From assembly GCF_014647515.1 (NCBI RefSeq), contig NZ_BMPI01000008.1, positions 107,488 to 171,487 of the forward strand: a DNA stretch of 64,000 nt, written 5' to 3'. The position numbers were made by a program, and so were the translations under genes. Every line of letters begins with the position of its first letter. The first letter of the stretch is position 1. Below, piece by piece: positions 30,969 through 42,366 of the stretch. This DNA is from Dactylosporangium sucinum. GTDB taxonomy: Bacteria > Actinomycetota > Actinomycetes > Mycobacteriales > Micromonosporaceae. The notes under the pieces were generated by a model. That model was given only the letters and a program-made list of their open reading frames with translations, was not told the DNA's origin and did no database searches.

Positions 30969-30997
30969 CCCCTCGTGCATCGCACGTGGGGTTTTTT
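30969..30997 (+). terminator. Attenuator terminator before ilvB
   Basis: A 10-bp stem with one mismatch (CCCCTCGTGC at 30969-30978, GCACGTGGGG at 30982-30991) and a 3-nt loop is followed directly by six T residues. It is the clearest intrinsic terminator of the window and stands 50 bp before ilvB. Confidence 0.9.
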
Positions 30998-31048
30998 CAT
31001 GTCCGGGGCCGATAACCAAGACACCTTCGAGCGAAAGTGCGAACTGCG

Positions 31049-34484
<3,436 letters not shown>

Positions 34485-34496
34485 GTTTTCCGGCCG

Positions 34497-34525
34497 AGGC
34501 CCCCGCGGTGTCGCCGCGGGGGCCT
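34497..34525 (+). terminator. Terminator after ilvBNC
   Basis: A perfect 12-bp hairpin (AGGCCCCCGCGG with its complement, 5-nt loop) stands 12 bp after ilvC; its last base is the first base of the next promoter's TTGACT box. Confidence 0.8.
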
Positions 34526-34555
34526 TGACTCTCCAGCGGCTGGAGACTCCAAGCT
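34525..34555 (+). promoter_or_regulatory. MerR-family type promoter/operator of the TipAS gene
   Basis: TTGACT (34525-34530) and CAAGCT (34550-34555) are separated by 19 bp, the stretched spacing typical of MerR-activated promoters. The spacer region contains an inverted repeat, GACTCTCCAGC / GCTGGAGACTC (34527-34537 and 34539-34549, 10 of 11 paired). The start codon of the TipAS gene is 7 nt beyond, so the mRNA should be leaderless. The regulator is not in the window. Confidence 0.7.
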
Positions 34556-34562
34556 CGTAGGC

Positions 34563-34991
34563 ATGACAACGAACCTGACGCCGGACGAGCAGCGCGAGGT
34601 CTTCGGGGACTTCGACCCGGGCCAGTACGCCGACGAGGCCGAGCAGCGGTGGGGCCAGACCGAGGCCTACCAGGAGTCGGCGCGGCGGACCGCGCAGTAC
34701 ACGAAGCAGGACTGGGAGCGGATCAAGGCCGAGGCGGCGGCGAACACCGCAGGCTTCGCCGCCGCGTTCACGGGCGGCGTCCCGGCCGACAGCGAGCAGG
34801 CCCGCGCGTTGGCCGAGGAGCACCGGCAGCACATCGGCCGGTGGTTCTACGACTGCCCCTACGAGGTCCAGCGCGGCCTGGGTGACATGTACGTGGCGGA
34901 CCCGCGGTTCACCGCCAACTACGACACCGACCACCCGGGTCTCGCGCAGTACATCCGGGACGCGATCCACGCCAACGCGGACCGCGCCTAG
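34563..34991 (+). CDS. Free-standing TipAS thiopeptide-binding domain protein
   Basis: The 142-residue product matches the drug-binding half of Streptomyces TipA along its whole length (NLTPDEQREVFGDFDPGQY, RTAQYTKQDWERI, EEHRQHIGRWFYDCPYE, GDMYVADPRFTANYD). The MerR DNA-binding half is absent. Cys98 in FYDCPYE corresponds to the cysteine that binds thiostrepton-type antibiotics covalently. TipAS made alone sequesters thiopeptides in Streptomyces. The gene has its own MerR-type promoter and lies between ilvBNC and serA with no metabolic link to either. Confidence 0.88.
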   Translation: MTTNLTPDEQREVFGDFDPGQYADEAEQRWGQTEAYQESARRTAQYTKQDWERIKAEAAANTAGFAAAFTGGVPADSEQARALAEEHRQHIGRWFYDCPYEVQRGLGDMYVADPRFTANYDTDHPGLAQYIRDAIHANADRA

Positions 34992-35005
34992 CAACTCCGA
35001 CGGGC

Positions 35006-35044
35006 ACGGCCCCGGACGTGGGGGGAGTCCACGTCCGGGGCCGT
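35006..35044 (+). terminator. Terminator after the TipAS gene
   Basis: A perfect 16-bp hairpin (ACGGCCCCGGACGTGG and its complement) with a 7-nt loop starts 15 bp after the stop. There is no T run. Confidence 0.75.
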
Positions 35045-35125
35045 CGCCATGTGCGGATGGGGTGGTGTCGATGCCCGGAGACGCGGCCCGGATCGGGTGT
35101 GCGACCGCGGTACCCGTCCGAGTGC

Positions 35126-35141
35126 TGTGACGGCGGTCACG
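35126..35141. promoter_or_regulatory. Possible CRP/GlxR site upstream of serA
   Basis: TGTGACGGCGGTCACG fits the CRP-type consensus TGTGA-N6-TCACA in nine of ten fixed bases, 155 bp before serA. In this GC background a chance match is quite possible. The rest of the 300-bp gap before serA shows only the hairpin at 35006. Confidence 0.3.
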
Positions 35142-35295
35142 TCCGCGCGGGGGCGAGCCGGTTGGTCCGCCGGGCCTACGATCGCCCGAAGAGGCCGTCC
35201 GCCCGGCCCCGTCGCCGTTCTTCCCCCCGCGTGGCGTGCAGTGCCGCGCTCCACGCGCCGACGCCAGCCGCTCAGCAGAGAGTCGAGGACCGCGC

Positions 35296-36906
35296 ATGAC
35301 CCTCCCTCCTGACCGCCCGGTGGTGCTCATCGCCGAGGAGCTCGCCCCCGCCGCCCTGGAAGTGCTCGCCGACGACTACGAGGTCAGTCACATCGACGGC
35401 ACCGACCGACCCGCGCTCCTGAAGGCCCTGGCCGACGCCAGCGCCGTGATCGTCCGCAGTGCCACCCAGATCGACGCCGAGGCGGTCGCCGCCGCGCCGC
35501 GGCTGAAGGTCGTCGCCCGCGCCGGCGTCGGCCTGGACAACGTCGACGTGCCGGCCGCCACCGCCCGTGGCGTCATGGTCGTCAATGCCCCGACGTCCAA
35601 CATCGTCTCCGCCGCCGAGCAGGCCGTCGCGCTGCTGCTCGCCGTGGCCCGCAACACCGCCGCGGCCTCGTCCGCGCTCAAGGCCGGCGAGTGGAAGCGC
35701 TCGAAGTACACCGGCGTCGAACTCTCGGGGAAGACCGTCGGGGTCGTCGGGCTCGGCCGCATCGGCGTCCTGTTCGCCCAGCGCATGGCCGCGTTCGGGG
35801 TGCGGCTGGTCGCCTACGACCCCTACCTCCAGCCCGCGCGGGCCGCCTCGCTGGGCGTGCGCCTGCTCGGGCTCGACGAGCTGCTGCGCGAGAGCGACTT
35901 CATCTCGATCCACCTGCCGAAGACGCCGGAGACCGTCGGAATCATCGGCGCACGCGAGCTGACGCTGGTCAAGCCCGGCGTGCGGATCATCAACGCGGCC
36001 CGCGGCGGCCTGGTGGACGAGCAGGCGCTCGCGGACGCGCTGGCCGACGGCCGGGTGGCCGGGGCCGGCATCGACGTCTTCGCGAAGGAGCCGTGCGTCG
36101 CCTCGCCGCTGTTCGCGTTCGACAACGTGGTGGCGACCCCGCACCTGGGGGCCTCCACGGTCGAGGCGCAGGACAAGGCGGGGCTGGCCGTCGCGCGCAG
36201 CGTGAAACTGGCCCTCGACGGCGAGTTCGTCCCCGATGCCGTGAATGTCCAGGTCGGTGGCGTGGTGGCCGAAGAGGTACGTCCACTGCTCCCGCTGGCG
36301 GAGAAGCTGGGCCGGGTGTTCACCGCGGTCGCCGGCGGGATCGCCTCGTCGGTCACCGTGGAGGTGCACGGCGAGGTGGCCAACAACGATGTGTCGGTGC
36401 TCCGGCTGGCGGCCACAAAGGGCCTGTTCAGCAGCGTTGTCGCCGACCAGGTCACCTATGTGAACGCTCCGCATCTGGCCGCCGACCGGGGCGTCGAGGT
36501 GGCCCTCGCGCTGTTCACCGAGTCGACCGATCACACAAACCTGGTGACCGTGCGCGGAGCGCTGCCGGACGGCCGGGTAGCCTCGGTATCCGGCACCTAC
36601 GTCGCCGGCCCGCGCGAGGCGCTGAAGCTGACCGAGATCGACGGCTTCAGCCTGGAGCTCGCGGCCGAAGGCGTGTTGTTGTTCTTCCGCTATGCGGACC
36701 GGCCCGGCGTGGTCGGGACGGTCGGGTCGATCCTCGGCAAGGCGGGCGTCAACATCGCGGCGATGCAGGTGGCCCGGCGCGAGGCCGGCGGGGAGGCGCT
36801 CATGACGCTGACCGTCGACAACGCGGTGGAGGCAGACCTGCTCAACGACGCGGCGGCGTCCATCGGCGCGACAGCGGCGAGCACGGTCGACCTTTCGGGC
36901 GAATAG
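35296..36906 (+). CDS. serA: D-3-phosphoglycerate dehydrogenase, long form
   Basis: The 536-residue enzyme starts serine synthesis. It has the NAD-binding [13 protein letters not shown] near residue 150, catalytic Arg in [10 protein letters not shown], Glu in FAKEP and His in TPHLGAST. An allosteric substrate-binding domain (about 320-455) and a C-terminal ACT domain ([18 protein letters not shown]) mark the long actinobacterial type, in which serine inhibits. The ATG follows GAGGACCGCGC; the longer upstream reading lacks family support. A terminator follows. Confidence 0.96.
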   Translation: MTLPPDRPVVLIAEELAPAALEVLADDYEVSHIDGTDRPALLKALADASAVIVRSATQIDAEAVAAAPRLKVVARAGVGLDNVDVPAATARGVMVVNAPTSNIVSAAEQAVALLLAVARNTAAASSALKAGEWKRSKYTGVELSGKTVGVVGLGRIGVLFAQRMAAFGVRLVAYDPYLQPARAASLGVRLLGLDELLRESDFISIHLPKTPETVGIIGARELTLVKPGVRIINAARGGLVDEQALADALADGRVAGAGIDVFAKEPCVASPLFAFDNVVATPHLGASTVEAQDKAGLAVARSVKLALDGEFVPDAVNVQVGGVVAEEVRPLLPLAEKLGRVFTAVAGGIASSVTVEVHGEVANNDVSVLRLAATKGLFSSVVADQVTYVNAPHLAADRGVEVALALFTESTDHTNLVTVRGALPDGRVASVSGTYVAGPREALKLTEIDGFSLELAAEGVLLFFRYADRPGVVGTVGSILGKAGVNIAAMQVARREAGGEALMTLTVDNAVEADLLNDAAASIGATAASTVDLSGE

Positions 36907-36919
36907 TCGTTCCTCTCAC

Positions 36920-36953
36920 GAGGGCGGGGAGCGTGGCGGCGCTCCCCGCCCTC
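36920..36953 (+). terminator. Terminator after serA
   Basis: A perfect 14-bp hairpin (GAGGGCGGGGAGCG and complement) with a 6-nt loop stands 13 bp after the stop and is followed by TCATCTTT. Confidence 0.8.
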
Positions 36954-37024
36954 TCATCTTTCGGGACAACCGTCCAATCCGTAGGACAAGCGCGTACCGT
37001 AAGCGGGTCCGAGGAAAGGGGCGA

Positions 37025-38056
37025 GTGGTGGCGAAGATCGCGGTCGTGGCCGGCGACGGTATCGGAACCGAGGTGGTGGCGCAGGCGCTGAAGGTGCTGC
37101 GCGTCGTGCTTCCGGGCGTCGAGACCAACGACTACGACCTCGGCGCGGCCCGCTACAACCGCACCGGCGAGGTGCTGCCCGACAGCGTCCGCGACGAGTT
37201 GCGCGGCCACGACGCCATCCTCCTGGGCGCGGTCGGCGACCCGAGCGTCCCGCCGGGTGTGCTGGAGCGCGGGCTGCTGCTGAAGCTGCGCTTCGACTTC
37301 GACCAGTACGTGAACCTGCGCCCGTCCCGGCTCTGGCCCGGCACGACCAGCCCGCTGGCCGGCCTGAAGCCCGGCGAGATCGACCTCGTCGTGGTCCGCG
37401 AGGGCACCGAGGGCCTCTACGTCGGCGCGGGCGGCAACCTGCACCCGGGCACCGCCGCCGAGGTCGCGACCGAGGAGAGCCTCAACACCCGGCACGGCGT
37501 CGAGCGGGTCATCCGCGACGCCTTCGCCCGCGCGCAGAAGCGCGAGCGGCGCAAGGTCACGCTGGTGCACAAGACCAACGTCCTGACCCACGCCGGCGGC
37601 CTGTGGGCCCGCACGTTCAACGCGGTGAAGGCCGAGTTCCCGGACATCGAGACCGAGTATCAGCACGTGGACGCGGCGGCGATGTTCCTGGTGACCAACC
37701 CGCAGCGCTACGACGTGGTCGTCACGGACAACCTCTTCGGCGACATCCTCACCGACATCGCCGCCGCGGTCACCGGCGGCATCGGGCTCGCCGCCAGCGG
37801 TTCGATCAACCCGGAGCGCGCCTTCCCGTCCATGTTCGAGCCGGTCCACGGCTCGGCGCCGGACATCGCCGGCAAGGGCGTGGCCGACCCGGCGGCCGCC
37901 GTGCTCTCCACGGCGCTGCTGCTCGACCACCTCGGCCACCCCGAGGCCGCCGCGCGAGTATCCGAGGCGGTCGGCGCCGAGGTCGCCGCGCGGACGCCCG
38001 GTTCCGCGCTGTCGACCGACGCGGTCGGTGACCGCCTGGCCGCCGCGGTGGCGTAA
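37025..38056 (+). CDS. leuB: 3-isopropylmalate dehydrogenase
   Basis: The 343-residue product is a beta-decarboxylating dehydrogenase with [18 protein letters not shown] at the start, the RPSRLWPG substrate-Arg segment and the metal-binding [17 protein letters not shown] loop near residue 235. It converts 3-isopropylmalate to the ketoacid precursor of leucine. Tandem GTG codons at 37025 and 37028 follow GAGGAAAGGGG; either may start. The other leucine genes (leuA, leuCD) are not in the window. Confidence 0.94.
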   Translation: MVAKIAVVAGDGIGTEVVAQALKVLRVVLPGVETNDYDLGAARYNRTGEVLPDSVRDELRGHDAILLGAVGDPSVPPGVLERGLLLKLRFDFDQYVNLRPSRLWPGTTSPLAGLKPGEIDLVVVREGTEGLYVGAGGNLHPGTAAEVATEESLNTRHGVERVIRDAFARAQKRERRKVTLVHKTNVLTHAGGLWARTFNAVKAEFPDIETEYQHVDAAAMFLVTNPQRYDVVVTDNLFGDILTDIAAAVTGGIGLAASGSINPERAFPSMFEPVHGSAPDIAGKGVADPAAAVLSTALLLDHLGHPEAAARVSEAVGAEVAARTPGSALSTDAVGDRLAAAVA

Positions 38057-38159
38057 CACGCTCGCCGTTGCGCGCGCTGGCTGCGATTGAACGTCCGTTC
38101 GGGTAAGTTGCAGGCACGGCGCGTGGGCTCTCGCGTGCCGACATCTGTTGGAGGTACGC

Positions 38160-39257
38160 ATGAGCGGTGGTGAAACTCTCGACTTCGAGATCCGACCGAA
38201 CCCGGCGCCGGTAGCCGCCGCGGAGCGATCCGCGCTGCTGGCCAACCCGGGCTTCGGACGGATCTTCACCGACCACATGGTCACCATCCGCTATGCGGAC
38301 GGGAAGGGCTGGTATGACGCCCGCGTCGAGGCCCGCGCTCCGATCCCGATGGACCCGGCCACCGCGGTCCTGCACTACGCGCAGGAGATCTTCGAGGGGC
38401 TGAAGGCCTACCGGTCGGCGGACGGCGGCGTGACCATGTTCCGCCCCGACGCCAACGCCGCCCGCTTCCGCGCCTCGGCGCAGCGGATGGCCATGGCGCC
38501 GGTGCCGGAGCGGCTGTTCCTCGACGCGCTCGACGCGCTCATCCGCACCGACCGCGACTGGGTCCCCGACGACCCGGAGGGCAGCCTCTACCTGCGGCCG
38601 TTCCAGTACGCGAGCGAGGTCTTCCTCGGCGTCAAGCCGTCGTCGGAGTACCTCTTCGTGATCATCGCGTCGCCGGTCGGCAGCTACTTCAAGGGTGGCG
38701 TCCAGCCGGTCAACGTCTGGGTCTCCCGCGACTACAGCCGCGCCGCCAACGGCGGCACCGGCGCCGCGAAGTGCGGCGGCAACTACGCCGCCAGCCTGGT
38801 GGCGCAGGCGGAGGCGATCGAGCACGGCTGCGACCAGGTCGTGTTCCTGGACGCCTCCGAGCAGCGTTACGTCGAGGAACTCGGCGGCATGAACGTCTTC
38901 TACGTGTTCGACGACGGCTCGCTCACCACCCCGCCGCTCACCGGCACGATCCTGCCGGGCATCACGCGCGAGTCGGTGATCCGCCTGGCTCGCGACCGCG
39001 GCCTGACGGTGCGGGAGGAGCTCTACTCGTACGAGCAGTGGCAGGCCGACGCCCGCAGCGGCCGGCTCCGCGAGGCGTTCGCCTGCGGCACGGCGGCCGT
39101 GATCACTCCGATCGGCACGGTCCGCGACCGCGACGGCGAGTTCACGGTGGCCGACGGCAAGGCGGGCGAGGTGACGATGTCGCTGCGCGACACGCTGGTG
39201 GGCATTCAGCGCGGTGTGACCGCGGACCCGCACGGGTGGGTCCACCGGGTTCTGTAA
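38160..39257 (+). CDS. ilvE: Branched-chain amino acid aminotransferase
   Basis: The 365-residue class IV PLP enzyme performs the last step for Val, Leu and Ile. It has FTDHMVTIRYADGKGW near residue 35, HYAQEIFEGLKAYR, the PLP lysine region AAKCGGNYAASLVAQ, and the conserved EELGGMNVFYVF. The ATG is preceded by GGAGG. The attenuator-type terminator and a dispersed hairpin follow. Confidence 0.96.
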   Translation: MSGGETLDFEIRPNPAPVAAAERSALLANPGFGRIFTDHMVTIRYADGKGWYDARVEARAPIPMDPATAVLHYAQEIFEGLKAYRSADGGVTMFRPDANAARFRASAQRMAMAPVPERLFLDALDALIRTDRDWVPDDPEGSLYLRPFQYASEVFLGVKPSSEYLFVIIASPVGSYFKGGVQPVNVWVSRDYSRAANGGTGAAKCGGNYAASLVAQAEAIEHGCDQVVFLDASEQRYVEELGGMNVFYVFDDGSLTTPPLTGTILPGITRESVIRLARDRGLTVREELYSYEQWQADARSGRLREAFACGTAAVITPIGTVRDRDGEFTVADGKAGEVTMSLRDTLVGIQRGVTADPHGWVHRVL

Positions 39258-39271
39258 CGTTCGTCACGAAG

Positions 39272-39302
39272 AGGGCGCCCCCGGAGCGGAGGCGCCCTTT
39301 TC
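39272..39302 (+). terminator. Terminator after ilvE
   Basis: AGGGCGCC pairs with GGCGCCCT (39272-39279 and 39291-39298), followed by a short T run. Confidence 0.75.
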
Positions 39303-39327
39303 CGCGCCCGGTCCGCCGCGGGCGCTT

Positions 39328-39383
39328 CATGATCGTTGGCGAGATTCGGCTGTCATGGCGACCAGAAGTCGCCACCGATCATG
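39328..39383. repeat. Dispersed hairpin element, copy C
   Basis: Arms at 39328-39349 and 39362-39383 start and end CATGATCG/CGATCATG and pair at 17 of 22 positions. The element is between convergent ilvE and a small reverse gene. Confidence 0.7.
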
Positions 39384-39444
39384 GGTCCGCGGCCCCGAAA
39401 CCACGCAGACGCGTGCCGCGGTCCAGCCCGCGGACCGGTGGGTG

Positions 39445-39714
39445 TCAGGCGGACCAGCGGCCCAGGTTCGACGAGCGGCCCAGGCCCGGGCGGGACGTTC
39501 GCGGCGACGGCCGGTCGTAGGCCAGCTGCAGCGCCTCCTCCGCGAGCTGCGCATCCGGGCACGGCCAGAACGCGCGGCACTCGCAGAAGTTGTCCGGGCG
39601 CGGGCGGTGGGCCTGGTGCAGCGCCCGGGCGACGCGCCACAGCAGCGGATCGGCGCAGCCCAGCGGCGGTTCGAGTGGCGGCTCGCCGGACTCGGCCGGA
39701 GTGTCGTCCATCAT
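39445..39714 (-). CDS. Small cysteine-containing protein of unknown function
   Basis: The 89-residue product has four cysteines (20, 44, 46, 52) around DNFCECRAFWPCPDAQLAEEALQ and a Ser/Arg-rich tail. It resembles small hypothetical proteins that I associate with Micromonosporaceae. The Cys spacing might bind a metal. The ATGATG start follows GGGGGCACA on that strand. Nothing else identifies its role. Confidence 0.5.
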   Translation of the reverse strand: MMDDTPAESGEPPLEPPLGCADPLLWRVARALHQAHRPRPDNFCECRAFWPCPDAQLAEEALQLAYDRPSPRTSRPGLGRSSNLGRWSA

Positions 39715-39832
39715 TGTGCCCCCAGGGGTCGGTGCCACCGCTCTGACCGACAACCGTATCCGGCCGCCGGACCACGACGCAGACACGCTGTGCGCAAGTT
39801 GCACGCAAGAGGTGGAGAGACCCCGGATATGC

Positions 39833-39868
39833 GTACGGGTGCCGGAGCCGCCACTCCGACACCCGTAC
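39833..39868. terminator. Hairpin downstream of ahpD
   Basis: GTACGGGTGCCGGAG (39833-39847) pairs with CTCCGACACCCGTAC (39854-39868) with one mismatch and a 6-nt loop. It is 16 bp beyond the ahpD stop on the reverse strand and may terminate that transcript; there is no T run. Confidence 0.55.
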
Positions 39869-39884
39869 AAAAGAGGAAAGCTCC

Positions 39885-40391
39885 TTAGTCGAGAGCCGCC
39901 TCTGTTTCGAGGGTTACCGCCACCGAGTGGATCACTGCGGCGACGCGCAACACCTCGTCGATCACTTCGCGGGACACCCCTGCACCACGAAGTGATCTTT
40001 CGTGCGATTCCAGGCACACCCCGCACCCGGTGATCGCGGATACTGCTACGGACCACAGCTCGGTGTCCACCATGGGGACGCCCGGCGTGGAGGTCACCTG
40101 GCGGCGCAGGCGCGCCGGCAGGTGCTGGTAGGCCTCGTCACCGATGAGGTGCTTGGCCCGGAAGTAGACGTTGTGGATCGCCATCCGCGACGCGACGGCC
40201 TTGGCGGCCTCGGCGGTCTCGGGCTTCACTTGCAGAGCGGCCCAGCGGATCGTCGGAGCGCTGCGGGTCGTCATCGCGCATGCGAGCGCGGCGCCCCACA
40301 GCTGCTGCTCGGTCAGGAGGTCGCCGTCGAGGACGGAGCGGAGGTTCAGCTCGAGGTCGCGCGCGTAGGGCGGCAGAGCCGGAACGGACAT
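39885..40391 (-). CDS. ahpD: Alkyl hydroperoxide reductase AhpD
   Basis: The 168-residue product matches mycobacterial AhpD. It has Cys123 and Cys126 in TGCGVCLESH with His130 and Glu111, equal in spacing to the known Glu118, Cys130, Cys133, His137 set. AhpD is a disulfide reductase that recharges AhpC. AhpC normally sits immediately upstream, but here the upstream gene is the divergent cimA leader, so AhpD is separated from its usual partner. The ATG has a GGAGG ribosome site. Confidence 0.9.
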   Translation of the reverse strand: MSVPALPPYARDLELNLRSVLDGDLLTEQQLWGAALACAMTTRSAPTIRWAALQVKPETAEAAKAVASRMAIHNVYFRAKHLIGDEAYQHLPARLRRQVTSTPGVPMVDTELWSVAVSAITGCGVCLESHERSLRGAGVSREVIDEVLRVAAVIHSVAVTLETEAALD

Positions 40392-40570
40392 CGAACGAGC
40401 ACCTCCTCACCAACCGTGATCGGAACCCCGCGAGCGGGACTGACAACAACCTTGCCCGGCCCTCGTTACAGCTACGTGACGAACAGGGTGAATCGTGAAG
40501 CAGATCACCTCCGATCTCAGAATCCGGAATCACCTGTCACGGGTGGCACGTGCGTGGCAAGCTACCCAAC

Positions 40571-40597
40571 GTGACTCGGCTCATTATTGGCCCCTAG
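40571..40597 (+). CDS. cimA leader peptide MTRLIIGP
   Basis: Eight codons (GTG ACT CGG CTC ATT ATT GGC CCC) and TAG. The Leu-Ile-Ile run suits a gene for isoleucine synthesis. A longer in-frame version from the GTG at 40550 would read MRGKLPNVTRLIIGP; the short form fits a leaderless start. Confidence 0.7.
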   Translation: MTRLIIGP

Positions 40598-40626
40598 CGC
40601 GCCCAGCAACCATCCGCTGGACGCGC

Positions 40627-40656
40627 AGACCTCTCGCATTCGCGAGGGGTCTTTTT
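40627..40656 (+). terminator. Attenuator terminator before cimA
   Basis: AGACCTCTCGC (40627-40637) pairs with GCGAGGGGTCT (40642-40652) with a single G-U pair and a 4-nt loop, then runs into TTTTT. Confidence 0.9.
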
Positions 40657-40716
40657 GTTGGCCCAGGTAAAGCCGACCCAAGACTTCCGCCAGGACGCCG
40701 GTCAGAGGAGACGACC

Positions 40717-42318
40717 ATGCAGGTGTACGACACGACGCTGCGCGATGGGGCTCAGCGTGAGGCGATCAGCTACTCGGTGGTCGACAAGCTGGCCGTCGCC
40801 CGGCTGCTGGACGAGTTCGGCGTCGGGTTCATCGAGGGCGGGTGGCCGGGGGCCATGCCGAAGGACACCGAGTTCTTCCGCAGGGCGCGCACCGAGCTCG
40901 ACCTCAAGCACGCCGTCTTCGTCGCGTTCGGCTCGACGCGCAAGGCCGGCGTCCGGGTGCAGGACGACCCGCAGGTCCGCGCCCTGCTGGAGGCCGAGAC
41001 GCCCGCCGTGACCCTGGTCGCCAAGTCCGACCTGCGCCACGTCGAGCGGGCGCTGCGCACCACCGCCGAGGAGAACCTGGCGATGGTCCGCGACACGGTG
41101 GCGTACTTCGTGTCCGAGGGCCGCCGCGTCTTCCTCGACTGCGAGCACTTCTTCGACGGCTACCGCTTCGACCCCGACTACACCGCCGGCGTCGCTGCGG
41201 CCGCCCTCGAGGCCGGCGCCGAGGCCGCCGTGATGTGCGACACCAACGGCGGGATGCTGCCGTCGCTGATCACCCGCACGGTCGGCGAGGTCCGCGAGCG
41301 GCTCGCGGTGGCGCTCGGCGTCACGCCCGAGGAGGCCGTCGCCCGGCTCGGCATCCACTGCCAGAACGACACGTCCTGCGCCGTCGCCAACACCGTCGCC
41401 GCCGTCGAGGCCGGCGTGCCGCACTTCCAGTGCACCGCCAACGGCTACGGCGAGCGCCCGGGCAACGCCGACCTCTTCGCCGTGGTCGGCAACCTGCAGC
41501 TCAAGCTCGGCATGCCGGTCCTACCGGACGGCTGCATCGAGCAGATGGTGCGCGTCTCGCACTCCATCGCCGAGATCGCCAACATCGCACCCGACACCCA
41601 CCAGGCCTACGTCGGGTCGTCAGCGTTCGCTCACAAGGCGGGCCTGCACGCGAGCGCGATCAAAGTGGATCCCGTGCTGTACAACCACATCGACCCCGTC
41701 GTCGTGGGCAACGACATGCGGATCCTGGTCACCGAGATGGCCGGCCGGGCCAGCATCGAGCTCAAGGCTCGCGAGCTCGGCGTCGACCTGGCCGGCCATC
41801 CGGAGGCGCTGACCCGGGTCACCAACCGGGTCAAGGAGCTGGAGGCCCGCGGCTGGTCGTTCGAGGCCGCCGACGCCTCGTTCGAGCTGCTCGCCCGGGC
41901 CGAGCTCGCCGAGGGCGCGCTGCCCCGGCCGTTCGCGCTCGAGTCGTACCGCGTGATCGTCGAGCACCGCGAGGACGGCGCGGTCGTCTCCGAGGCCACC
42001 GTGAAGGTCCGCGTGCGCGGCGAGCGCGTCATCGCCACCGCCGAGGGCAACGGCCCGGTCAACGCCCTCGACGAGGCGCTGCGGGTCGCGCTGGCCAGGC
42101 ACTACCCCGAGCTGGCCCGCTTCGAGCTGGCCGACTACAAGGTCCGCATCCTGGAGGGCAGCCACGGCACCGGCGCCATCACGCGGGTGCTGGTCGAGAC
42201 CCGGTCGACCGGGGAGGACTGGACGACCGTCGGCGTCCACGAGAACGTGGTGGAGGCCAGCTGGCAGGCGCTCGTCGACGCGCTCAGCTACGGCATAGCG
42301 CACCAGGTGCGGGTCTGA
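40717..42318 (+). CDS. cimA: (R)-citramalate synthase
   Basis: The 533-residue product is of the CimA type: MQVYDTTLRDGAQREAISYS with the catalytic Arg/Asp of the DRE-TIM family, HCQNDTSCAVANTVAAVEAG, the metal His pair, GSSAFAHKAGLHASA, and a C-terminal LeuA-like allosteric domain (about 400-530). It condenses pyruvate and acetyl-CoA to citramalate, a threonine-independent route to 2-oxobutyrate and isoleucine. The ATG follows GAGGAG. Its attenuator with Ile/Leu codons fits this role rather than isopropylmalate synthesis. Confidence 0.93.
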   Translation: MQVYDTTLRDGAQREAISYSVVDKLAVARLLDEFGVGFIEGGWPGAMPKDTEFFRRARTELDLKHAVFVAFGSTRKAGVRVQDDPQVRALLEAETPAVTLVAKSDLRHVERALRTTAEENLAMVRDTVAYFVSEGRRVFLDCEHFFDGYRFDPDYTAGVAAAALEAGAEAAVMCDTNGGMLPSLITRTVGEVRERLAVALGVTPEEAVARLGIHCQNDTSCAVANTVAAVEAGVPHFQCTANGYGERPGNADLFAVVGNLQLKLGMPVLPDGCIEQMVRVSHSIAEIANIAPDTHQAYVGSSAFAHKAGLHASAIKVDPVLYNHIDPVVVGNDMRILVTEMAGRASIELKARELGVDLAGHPEALTRVTNRVKELEARGWSFEAADASFELLARAELAEGALPRPFALESYRVIVEHREDGAVVSEATVKVRVRGERVIATAEGNGPVNALDEALRVALARHYPELARFELADYKVRILEGSHGTGAITRVLVETRSTGEDWTTVGVHENVVEASWQALVDALSYGIAHQVRV

Positions 42319-42328
42319 GCAGAACGAA

Positions 42329-42354
42329 GGGCCGCCCCGAACCCGGGGCGGCCC
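42329..42354. terminator. Two-way terminator between cimA and the lipoprotein gene
   Basis: GGGCCGCCCC and GGGGCGGCCC (42329-42338, 42345-42354) form a perfect 10-bp stem with a 6-nt loop between convergent genes. Confidence 0.75.
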
Positions 42355-42366
42355 GTCAACGCCCGG

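Larger units (their letters stand above)
30868..30997 (+). promoter_or_regulatory. Branched-chain amino acid attenuator of ilvBNC
   Basis: The leader has all parts of a ribosome-mediated attenuator. A TTGACT box (30868) sits 17 bp before CAGCAT, and a short leader peptide ends Leu-Arg-Val-Leu-Ile-Ile. A hairpin (CTAGCGCGC at 30936-30944 with GCGCGCTAG at 30960-30968, inner GACG/CGTC) begins at the peptide stop, and a terminator follows. Stalling at Val, Leu or Ile codons when charged tRNA is scarce would change pairing and allow read-through into ilvB. The alternative antiterminator fold is inferred. Confidence 0.85.
40534..40656 (+). promoter_or_regulatory. Branched-chain amino acid attenuator of cimA
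   Basis: This leader repeats the plan of the ilvB one. A short peptide rich in Leu/Ile codons ends in TAG, which starts the shared string TAGCGCGCC. A hairpin follows (40597-40626: GCGCG and CCAGC arms with their complements), then a terminator with a T run. CTGTCA (40534) and CAAGCT (40558) may be the promoter, putting the transcript start at the leader GTG. It accounts for the 325-bp gap between ahpD and cimA. Read-through would depend on charged Ile- and Leu-tRNA. Confidence 0.83.

Noticed and set aside
39833-39868. Possible tRNA or small RNA
   Set aside because: Only a single hairpin is present; no cloverleaf, T-arm or anticodon stem.
40495-40716. Long N-terminal extension of CimA from the GTG at 40495
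   Set aside because: It would read through the leader peptide region and terminator, has no family counterpart, and the ATG at 40717 has a GAGGAG site.
40717-42318. 2-isopropylmalate synthase (leuA)
   Set aside because: Length, the VYDTTLRDGAQREAISYS start and the C-terminal domain fit the citramalate synthase branch better.
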